From Bimastos eiseni (taxonomy: Eukaryota; Annelida; Clitellata; Crassiclitellata; Lumbricidae), in assembly GCA_959347315.1 (NCBI GenBank), contig OY365819.1, positions 25,883,995-25,947,994 on the forward strand: 64,000 nucleotides of DNA, in the 5' to 3' direction. The translations under genes and the position numbers were made by a program. Shown here one piece after another: positions 49,345 through 61,110 of the stretch. The notes beneath the pieces are model-generated. The model ran no database searches, had not been told where the DNA came from, and saw nothing but the letters and a program-made list of their open reading frames with translations. Within the stretch, counting starts at the first letter, position 1; every line of letters starts with the position of its first letter.

Positions 49345-52300
49345 TTTCAAGTTCTCTGATACACGCTGGATGTCAATAGCGCCATGCGTGAAACGTGCGT
49401 TGGATCAAGTTGAAGAACTTAAACTTCATTTTCAAGTGGCCAAAGATGAGGAGCGAAATTACAAAGCACAGCTTCTGTACAACATGTATGAAGCAGTGGA
49501 AAATAAGCTATGCCTGGTATTCTTGCAGTCCATTCTGCGAGAACTCAACAGAGTTAACAAACTCTTTGAACTGGACAGAGCCAGTCTTGTAAAACTGTTA
49601 GTGCTTGATGACATTATATCTCAGCATTTTGCATCGCGTCATGAGACCAACAACACTCTCAACGTGGACTTCAGTTTTAAAATATAACATCGATACCCAG
49701 TCCAATCAACTTCCGCTGGCAGCTGTCAACTTTGGAATAAAATTTAAAATTCCTGTTGCTGAATCTGACATTAGTCGCACACCGATGGCGGAGGATATTC
49801 AGATTCGGTGCCGAAATGTTTTGGTGGAACCCTTAAAGGAAATGAGGAGAAGATTGCCATCAAACGTTGAAAGGCTTGAGTCTCTATCAGATCTTAGTCC
49901 ATCGGTAGTTTTGGGAAAGCAGAAACCTAAGCTAGCAACGCTCTCTTTTCTGCCTTTATTCCGGGGAAATCTTGGACATCTGGAACAACAATGGAACCGG
50001 CTTGGTTCAGTTTCTTGGCCAAATACAGAAGACACCGAATTTGAACAATTTTGGATTATATTGTTAACCATACAGATGCAGCAGGCGAGCGAGAATTTAA
50101 CGAACTAGGGAGTTTTGCTTTGTCACTTCTGGCGTTGCTTTTCAGCAATGCATTTGTTGAAAGAACATTCTCACAAATGAATCTTATTAAAACTAAACAC
50201 AGAAATAAGATGCATCAAGGATTCCTCGAAAACTTGTTCCATATTCGAGGATATAATGAACCAAAACAACATTTGTTGCAATAGATTTCAGCCAAGTGCC
50301 TCTATGTTGTCACTGTTCATATCAGATATTTTAGGCTACATATATATATAGAGTCTCAAGAACAAGAAGATTTGGAATTTTAGTATCGTATGTGGGGGGA
50401 CAAGTGCAATGTGCGAGATGCTAAAGAACAAAATTAATTACTCTGTTCATATGCCATTATTGTTTTTAGCTTTACGATCCAACAAGTTGCTCATTTTCAG
50501 CTGATTTGATATTGTTTAAGTTATATTTATATTGGGCTACTTTGGGGCGATTTTAGAGAAGCCTTTGGGCGGGAATTCCACAAAGTATCCGTTAATCTTG
50601 CTATTAGTCCTTCTTCCACCTCTTGTTGCTGTGATAAGAATGGCAATTTATTTCTTTAGTTTTGTGATAAAATAAATCAGAGGCGATCTCTTGTATTCAA
50701 GAAAATACAGGTTATCTGGTAACGTTAGACGAGGCAAGGCCCACGTAGATAACTAATTTGGAGAAATATTCTGTTTCTTTGAAACACGAACTCTGTTTGG
50801 ATTTTAAAATGAACCAATGTTTTCGCCTGTTGCAATTTCACAAAAGTTAAATGCGCTAAAATATTTTACCGTAACAAAAGTTACTTCTAAGCGATCTTCC
50901 AGGCTGGATTTAGTAGCTGATGGGAAAGAATACCAATTTTATGGGTATTCCCTTGACCCTTGTAGTTTCCAGACGGACGGTGAGGTACTCAAAGAAGGAA
51001 GGGGGGAGACCGAATCCTAAAATCTGAGATAAGGCAGGTCTATAATGTAGTCAGACAATTACAAATTATCTCAGTCTTAGATCCTAGATCTGTTGACCAG
51101 TATTTCCTCTAAGCTGTGCGCATGTGCGCGCGCACACGTGTCTTGGAGCCAGTGCATACAAGAATTTGGTGTGCGCATACGTATCTTTTCCCCGGAAAAA
51201 AATAAGTTGGACAGAATGGAATAATTGCAAATAAATTGAAAGCTATTTACAATGACACACAATTATCTGCTCTAACATAGGTTTTAACCTACTGTATAAT
51301 TGATCAGCTTGGCACGCACCCGGGATGCTAATCATGCTATTGCCAGGCTTAGTGGGCTGAGGTTCATGAGCTCATGTTCAATTTTGCGTTTGCACGGCCA
51401 AGGTAGCCGTATGTTGCAGATTAGGTCAACTAATGCAACCACGCCCCATCGATAAGCGTTATGCTTAAAATAATGACGTCATCTGTAACACTCAGCGTGC
51501 GATGAGTGTGAAGGTTCGACTCTCGTCCGAGGCGTCAGTCACTGCGTAGGGACCTTGAGCAAGTCCTCGCACACAATTGCTCGGCATTACAACTACAGTT
51601 GCGCCGTGTGTGCTTCTGAACATAAGTGTAAGAAGGGCGATATCAATAACAGTTGTATTGCATTATCTGCTGCCAAGTAAGTTAAAGTCTGTTTATGCCC
51701 GTTTCTTTTGTAGAAGGCTCAAATGAGAAATTTAAGATATTTAACAGTAGTAATGAAAGATTTTACATAGACCATCAAACAAAATGATTGTCTCATTCTA
51801 AAGTTCTGAAACGCAAAATTTGTTCGGCATCATTCTGCGATGAATGGCTTGATGAAATAGTAGAAATTGATGTACCGAGTGCAAGGAAGAGAGATTCCCG
51901 AAAATGACACAGAAGAAACAATCCGTAACATGATCCTGCTATTCTCGCCAGACCATTATGATTGTTGCATTCCTAATTTTTGGATTGTCTACTTTTACGC
52001 TCGCTGTCATTATTTGAGTTTCAAAGTGAGGCAGTCATCCTGTAACAAACACGCACTAATCAATTATTCCGCCCAAACGCCGTCACAGAGAGTCGCTGAA
52101 AAGAAGAAAATGAAGACTGTGTATCGGATATTAAGTATTCCACGAAGGAGCATTTTGCCTCACCGTGGGAAAATGGAGACATTGGAGAGATATAGAGTTT
52201 GATTTGTTTTGAGTTGTTGTTTAACATTTTTGTAATAGTTGTAATGGTTCTGCCAGAACCTTTCATCTTGAGGAATGCATAAGATTGTAATAATTATACA

Positions 52301-55300
52301 TTCTCCATTATACTTCTCTAATATTATGGTTTCAAGTATTTTTATTGATATAATTACTTTTGTTGATAATTTTAAGAAAATTTGCATTACATCTGGCTTT
52401 TTCGTATGGAAGTCAGAGCTTTGTGACGTCATATTTGACGGGGTCATGGCCTCTATGACTACGTGAGACGAAAGGCGATGGGTTCAAAAATCGTCCAAAA
52501 TTGCGCGTCATCATTTACGAACCCTATGAACAGATAATTTGCTAATTTATATATTCTGATTTTCATGAAAACGGGATTAATTAAGCATAATAATCTGTCT
52601 ATATAGTTACTTAAGTCACGTGCTTTGTCCGTCACTTCTAAGGCGCGTGATTGGACAGAAGTTGAATCTAAGACGCGTGATTGTACAGATGTTGACCTCA
52701 AAATAGAAAGCAAAAGTCACTGTAAACAAGTCTTCGATTCCCGTTTCAACTTTTTTTATTCGCGTCTATGTAAGTATAAATGCAGTTATTAAAGTTAAAT
52801 TCATCGTGTGATGTAAGTATATTTGCAATTATTCAAACTAAACGGAAACTTAATGGGTAATGCGAATGTGCAGTGTTATAGTAGGTGTAGTAGTGCCACA
52901 GTTCGTCGACCGTTTTGTTTAATTATTGTGTAGACCTACTTTAACTCTGCGTCAAAGTGTTTTCACCACTACTATAGCTTCGCTAAAATCAAGTAGGCTC
53001 GTGATTATTCGCGGGTTAACAGCTAGAACGAACAGTGCCAGTTGCAGTTGAGTCGTGAGCTCAAATATTATCCGACCCGTGATTCTACACGGGTTGACAG
53101 CTAGTATTATAATATTGTGCTATTGATAATGTGCATCTGTTTCCATTTCAGTTATACGATCTTCCACTGGAGATATTGGACATTATCGTACAAAAGTCTT
53201 ATCTACATTGGATATTGAATTCACTCACAAAGCAGAGAAACGAAGATGTCATCAGGTCTCTCATTTCAGTCGACGTTTGCTTCAACCAAAGAATTACCAG
53301 ACGCCGGTTCAAAACTGGTATATGGCGTTATCTGACAGGTAAAATGTCTTCCAAGCATTGCTGTTCAACTTGTATGCAGTGGCGTCGCTACCTACGTCGA
53401 TGCGTTGCTGCCATTGAAACGCGCTGGTGCGTGAACCGCTGATTTTTTAAATTTAATTCAAGTGTTTTCCCATTAAATAAAAAGTTAGCTTTAGCCGCCC
53501 TATATTAACAGCGTTACCGCAGACAACTGTAATCGTTCCGCGGTTGCAAGAGTTTCACGCGAACTACCCGGGAATCAGTATGTCCTAGGTAGAATTAACT
53601 CCCCTGTTGCATTCGGTATAGGAGTCAATTTATCCTTGGAAGAATTAACTCCCCGGGAGTCAGTTTGTCCTAGGCATATTTTACTCTCCTAATGCATTAG
53701 AGATGGGAGTCAATTTATCCTAGGAAGAATTAACTCCACGGGAGTGTCTATTCACTAGCGGGAGTGTGTATGTCCTAGGTACAATGCACTCGACTACTCA
53801 ATTGTTCCTAAGAAGATTTAACTCCCGGGTCAATTTATCCTAGGATCAATTTATCCTAGGATCAATTTATCCTATATCAAGGATCTAGCTATATCAAATC
53901 AAGTCCGCAATAACCAAACCTCTTGCTGCGTTCCGGTGCCAGGACAAAATCCGGGAATCAGGATAAAGAGATTGCCTGGAACCAGAGGGGGCTCCACAGG
54001 GGGTGGCACTGCCCCTGATTGAGTTTGTGCCCCCCTGATAGCCTCCAAGATTTTTTACCGATTTACTACGAAATTTGGTATAATTTATATTTGTAATTTA
54101 CTTCCTCAGACATGATGAAAATAAAGATTTTTTCTCGCAGGGCATTCTCAAAGGCATGATGTGTACTTACTTGCATAATGAAGTCTGAAATTATTTCTTC
54201 TTAATATTCTCACAGGATAACTTACTTACTTGCTTCGAATTTTGAGTGGCAAATATGGTTATTGTGATCAGATAATAAAAGAGGTCAGATAGTTTATTTA
54301 CTTTTTTAACCCTTGTTGATGGGACAAAGAATGGTAGCCAATGAATATTTTCGGATTTAAAACGGGTTCTTGCTTTGGTCATAGAGTTTTCTGTAATAGA
54401 GTTTTCCGTAATTTGCTGTTGTGCAGATCTACCTTTCTGATGCCAAAGTTTATCAAAATCTCAAGTCATCTAGAGAAACTTCGTGATTATTTTTATCGAT
54501 TCATATTCGCTTTACTAAAGCATGCACACTTATATCATCATCATGGTCGTCGTTATGGTCGTCGATGTCACTCATCATTATCACAATCATTATCATTAAA
54601 ATCATCATCATCAATCATCGTCATCTTCATCTGAAACATGTACTCTGTTCGACGAATTTGCAGTTTCTTGCGGAAAAACCCCTTCTGCAGGCATTAGTTT
54701 TTGCATCTCATGAGTCAAAGTTTTCCCAGTTGAATCAAATTCATCCATTCTGTAAAATGCAGTCACCGCTCTGTGATTTCTATTAAACCCTGACAAAATG
54801 ATGTGAAAACGATGATGATGATGATGATGATGTTGATGTTGATTATGATTATGATATGTTGCAATGTGCTGCCGTTGAGAAATAGAAATAGTTAGCGTAT
54901 TTTCAGGTTTCTATAGAAAAACAGAGAAAATAAGTGCAATCATCAGAAACAACAGAAGCTATTTCTTAGAAAATATTCAACCAACTGAGGAATTAATTGC
55001 TTCGCTGTTGTCTTTCAACTGTATAACGAAAGAAGAAAGTCACTTCATTCAACGACAGCATTCAAACATAGAGAGAAACACCGAACTCTTATACATCGTG
55101 AGATCTTTCGACAGAACAAAGTTTTCAAATTTCGTCAAATGTCTTCAGCACACAAACCAGAGGATTGTGGCGAGAATCATGGAAAATGGAGGAGGTTGAA
55201 AGTTCAAATTCTACAAATGGGATTGGAATTAACATAGTTTTTTTGATAAAATACATATGCACATAAATCGAAGTGCATCACGATCGTTTTGAGTTTTTGA

Positions 55301-58300
55301 ATTATGTCTGTACCTGATATGGTGTAATGTGCAAACCATTGTAGGATAATGTATTGTATCACAACTTCTTAACAAGTAATGAAAACTTATTAACATCTTA
55401 ATATTGAACTGTCTTGATAGGGTTCTCTGAGGGAAGCATGATGTGCAAATGGGCGTTCATAAGCCATTCTCAAACATGGCAATGGCCACGTTGAAGAAAT
55501 TAAATTTCTTCAAAGAGCCCAAGTGGAGGTTGTAGCAAAAGCGATTAATTTCAACTCATAGATGTGTCTAGACTAATCTCCACGTCTTTACTAATTTCAG
55601 TATTACATTGTTGTGCAAAACGTGTAATTGGTCTTACTGCTGAAATATCGCTTAGTCCCTTTACCGACATGTGATTTTCACTTGCAGTTTAATATGTCAA
55701 GTGAAAATTATCGTCTTCGAATTACCAACTTTTCGCAAACATTCAAAGAATCAATTAAAGCTATTTAATTCACTGCCCATAGTCACAACATATTTTGCTG
55801 ATTCAACGTTGAAGATGACCAATTCTGGTAAATGCGCTGCTACGCGAATTCATAAAATGATTCGCTCGTTATAAGCACCTCAACAATCCAACATCAATGA
55901 ATCATTCGACGACACTTGTTGTAGACTTCGCAATAATTATATCCAATGAGAAGCGCTCTATGTCCGCAAACGACTAAAGCGAGCATAATTATCTTAGAAA
56001 AAGTTGAATGCCGATATGGAGTTTTTGGTCAGGGGCTAAACTCGCGAGGAGCTCGTTCTAGGTAGATGGAATGCCGGTGCTTATCCAGAAAAGTGCAGAA
56101 GACTGGGACACCCAAATTTTCCCAAGCAGCAGATCCAATTGACCGACATTGGCCGAGAGTAGTTAGGGGACCACAGGTTTGACGCACACTTTCTAATGCA
56201 CCGAAATGAGTCGAGGTCTGCCATGTGCTGTCAATCATTCCGTAGGCGTGGCTTAGTTGTTGTTCAAGCTGTCTGATTGGTTGCTGGATTAGCGGTTTCT
56301 TCGAGTGCTTGGTCAAAGGTCAGTGTGCCTGCCCGATCACAAGACATCATGTGCTTGGTCAATTACTGCCGAGACAGGCCGATACAATTAGTGCTATTGT
56401 TAGCAAGCGGTTCAACTGCGTATTTATAAACATAGGATATCTTGAATTCAATGTCAGTTATCAAAAACGAATGCACCTCCATTTTAGGCGTAATAAAAAT
56501 CAAAGTGCGAACTCGTGATGCAAAGAATGCAAAGTCAAAAGAAACACACGAGCTACTTCATCAAAGAATCGAAGATTTTCGATCTAGAACCAAACCAAGA
56601 TCACCTGAAACTGATAAACTCATCAGTCAACTGAAGAATGAAGGCATAGAAATTCTCAACTCTCAACTGCGCAGACAGACTGTGGTCGTATGGATCTGGT
56701 GTCATTCTCAAGCAGCGCTTGATCACATTAAGAGATTGTACGAATCGAATCAACTGAGAAATGTCATCTTTGAAAATATTCCTCTGTCCATTTCAATGGT
56801 GATCGTTATCGATGGGAATCAATTCAACAAAAGCATTGGTAAGTTTTAATGCGCACACTCATCTTAAAGAAGACTTAAAACATGTTTTAAACAAATATAG
56901 TTTCGTTTATGAAATGAGTAAGACTAAAGCACTCAGAGCAGAATGTTGAAGCGGACAAGAAATACTATTAATTTAAGTGAATAGAATGAAAATAAATTAA
57001 ACAGAAACTACGACAGTCTGGGCAAATATTTTTTAATGACATTAACTGAGTCTATCTCTATAGAATGTGCTATGATATCGGCGAAATACAACACTCGCAG
57101 TTAACATAAATTTAAAAAAATGAACATTATTATCAACCAAGTAAGGAGAAAATGGCATGAAGTTAAGAGGTTGGAACCCAAATATGGAAACGGTAAGAGC
57201 CAGCAGCAGACAAGCGAAAGATGAAATATGAAGGAAACATAAAATGATAATTTTGCAATCCCACATCCTTCAAAATGATAAGAACGTATTGAATGAAAAA
57301 TTAGTCGTGATTAGTTATTTGTTTATTAATGACTATGTTTTTATATTGACATCAAAGTCAACGTCATCGGATGGCTAAACCGTTGCCATATGTACACTAA
57401 TAGTACAGGCATTTTGTGAAAATTTTTGGGTGGACTTCACACGAATTGCAGCAGAAAGTCTAACAACTGTATGTTACACATAAAAGTATCTTCTACAACA
57501 TATCAAATGTCTCCATGAATATTTGTGGTGGAGATATTATAAAAATCGTGATATTTAGCGGCACTGTAATGACTAACAAGACGCATATTTTCAGAGAAAA
57601 CGTTGATCTAAATTATTCTAAATTATTCTAATTCAAGTAAGTTAAGGTGAACTACTTATATGTTTTAAATTAATGCAACATTATTGTACTAAATTAGGCA
57701 GCATAAATTGCTTAGTTTTCAGGCTGTTCAAATCCTCCACTAAGTGTCACTAATTCAACCTCTTCACCGTCATCCCATTCGACTTGTGCGATATGCATGC
57801 TGGTCCTTTGTCAGCAGTGGTTATATGCAACAGAGCACTCAATGTCATGCTGCAATCGGTTTTGCAGCTGCACCTAATGATCTATTCAAAATGTTTCTTC
57901 AGTTTGGACTTCATGTGCGTGTGCCCATGTACCGGGACCAATGTTCCATCTAATTTCTTGGAGACAGTGTGCGCAAGAAATTCTGAGTGTGCGACATTTT
58001 ATAAATGGTTCACATTTTTGTGCAGAGGTCCGATCTGAAAGCGATGATTGTTATATCATGACCATATCTAAAAATATATGGTGATAAGAAAAGTACCTTC
58101 TCTAAAATGTGTCTTATAGAGCAGATGACGCAAACATCGTATTGTACGCATTATTGTTATTACCTCTCAATTTATTTACATTTTTCTATTCTGCCCAGCT
58201 AAACATTGGTTTGCAGTTCATCTTAATATTATTTTGGCTCTTCGACAAACAAATTTGTGTACGCGCTGTAAATTCTTGCGTGCGCGGCTCCACGACCCGT

Positions 58301-61073
58301 GTGCGCGCGCACATGCACACAGCTTAGAGGGAACACTGGCCGGGACCTCTGAACTTTTGAGATTCAATTTTATCCGACTAATAAGATCATTGCTCTTGAT
58401 CTGTTGCTCATCATCATTATCTTCAAGATATTTTGCTACTTCAACAGAGACCTTTTCTCTTTCTTCATCTTGTGGCCGACCCAATTCTGTTTTTTTAAAT
58501 GTCAATTTTGATCTGCTGCACATTGACCTCAGCTCCAAGGACCAGCGACCTGGATCCTCTCTCTGCGTTTCTCCTCCAGAAATTTGTGGATGCGCTCCTT
58601 TTTCCATACCGCTCTCTGCAGCCGCTCCCTCAAAGAGGATATTCTTCCAGCCTCGACAAAAACATGGTAAATCCTTGTTCCTGTGCCAAGGCGTGAGGAG
58701 CTAGATGCAGCTGACCCTAATGACTTTAGGCCAATTGATAATGTCACTTCCTTGTCTAACAAACCTGAAAAGATTGCAGACGTCCAGCTCACTGCCAGCA
58801 TCGATAAAAATAGCCAACTCCCGGTCTTTCAATCTGGGTTCCGAAGGGGCCACTCCACAGATACCCTATTGGTCCGCCTTCTCTACGATATTTTTGGAGC
58901 AATTTACAGGTCTCAAGTTTCTCTATTGGCGCTGCTTAATGTCAGCTCCCAGGTACCCGTTTTCGATACCGTTGACCACGTTCTCTGTCTCATTTAGTCC
59001 TTCAGACTGCTTTCTTGGTTAGCTCGGTTTCTTCCTTCAAGACCTCCACCAGGTCTTCTATTCCCGCTCCATTTGGACTACCCCCAAGGCCATCTCGTGT
59101 ATATTATTTATACCGCAGATTCAGGCCCTCTGTGCTGGCTGCCGGCACAATCCCTTAACCTCCCACTGCAGTCCTATGCGGACGACCTCCAGGATTATCT
59201 GCACTGCTCAACCCTGGCAGTTGCCACTGTGAACCGTACAATGGGCCGGGCCATGTAGACCTTGGAGGCTTGGATGTCTTCCAACCGCCTGCACCTCCGC
59301 AATCCACCTAAAACTTAGTTTATTCAGTTTGGCACTTAACGTCAGCTAGCCAAAATTTACATAAAAGCCGTCATCCTATAGCGTTCTCATAGTTCGTTTT
59401 CTCATCTTCAATCATGGATCTTGGTGTTACTCTGAGCCAAGAGCTCACTTTCACACGGCACACCCACTTGCACTGCCATGATTACTACTATTAACTACGT
59501 CAGCTCAGGAGTAGCTATTAGCTAGTGTCGGTATCTTGCTCCTTGTCCCCTAATGCTGCTGCAACGTTTATCCACTCCTTCGTGGCTTCTCGCCTTGGCT
59601 ATTGTAACGCCCTTCATGACTGGCTCCCTGCATGCCGGATCCGGTGCTTGGATCGGGTATTGCATATGGCGGCACTCCTTATTGGCCGCATCCAAAGATT
59701 CGGCATGTCTCTGAATATAAACAGGACGTACTTCATTTGCTCCCCTTCACTCAGCGGATCACATAACGGATCTCTTCATAGAGTTGCGCTGCATAAAGGA
59801 AATCAGCTCCCGGGTATCTGCCGAAACTATGCTGTTCTACATTAAGTGTCCAACGCTGAGGCTCCCTCTGTTCTTCTTCACAGGTTGAGCTTCCTGTTCT
59901 TCGCTCCCGGACTTCCATGAGGCAGCACCGAGCCTTCTCAGTTGCTGGTCCCGCAACCTGGAATGGGTTCTCTGTCGCCCTTCGCTTAGTGCCCAGAGGA
60001 GACTACACCGTGTTCTTTGCCAACCTTAAGCCTGTCCTATTTAGCCAGGGTTGAGTTGGGAGCGCTTCTGAGTAGGTGCTCTTGAAGGGGTGCTATATAA
60101 ACCATCGAAATAAATAAAATGTACTTCTTGGTTCTAAAATTCACGCTAAACACTAAGTCTTGATGATACGCTGATTCAGCAGCATGCAGGTCGAGAACAT
60201 GCAACACACGAGCTTGCACTACAGATGCCCAGTCATCACCGCTGTCATTGCAAGATTTCAAGACTGTTCTTCAACGCAACTGTCCTCACTGGGAATACCG
60301 TCCAATTAGAACTCTTCTTCTTCATACCAACATGTGCTGATTTCTCACAGAGCAGACAATCTCTGTCATAAATGAACTCTTTCTCAGCTGAGCGTAGAAA
60401 AGCTCTGTCAATTTGCTCCTCAGGTTTTAGCTTCTGAAATTAAGCTATTTCGTTTTAGCTGGTATATTTGTTTCGGCAACGTGATGAGCCACTTCCTCTG
60501 ATGATGTATGAGTGTCATCTCTTCGAGATGCTCTTGCTCAGTTAATGGAGGCACTTCCCTTCTCTGTTAGGGTAGCTGCTGCCCCTTTACCTCCCACTGC
60601 AGGATCTGCGCAAATTGCACATCTGAAAGGACAACTTACATTTATTCGAGTTGTAATGTCACTGAATAAAAATAATATAAATATAATTTAAAAATAACAT
60701 AAAAGGATAGTATAACATAAATATATATGTACATATATATATATATATATATGTACTATTTGCAGATTAGCATGATTATTTGTGATATATATTTTCTTTA
60801 AAAAATAAAAGTGGAGTGTGCTAATTAAGACATGTAAAAATTAACATAGGCCTATTTAACATTGGTGGAAATGGGAAACACTCCATCCATAATTTCAATA
60901 GTTTTCACCACTTGCATTGCTGGAAACTTTTGATATGTTAAAGGACACATGTTTCTGGGTATAAAACAATTGAAAAAGTTTATGTTGCAATTTGTGTGAG
61001 GCGATATCATTATAATGCATGTACTATAATGCCAATAATATAGTTGAACTATGTAATAACAATTGGGATACCA

Positions 61074-61110
<37 letters not shown>

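Noticed and set aside
48883..50284. Domesticated, functional hAT-derived gene
   Set aside because: At least four frame changes and an AT expansion break it; no single spliced frame restores the domain order.
55671..55874. Extra exon of the CARD gene after TTTTCACTTGCAG
   Set aside because: No in-phase donor and no domain; exons 4 and 5 already join in phase without it.
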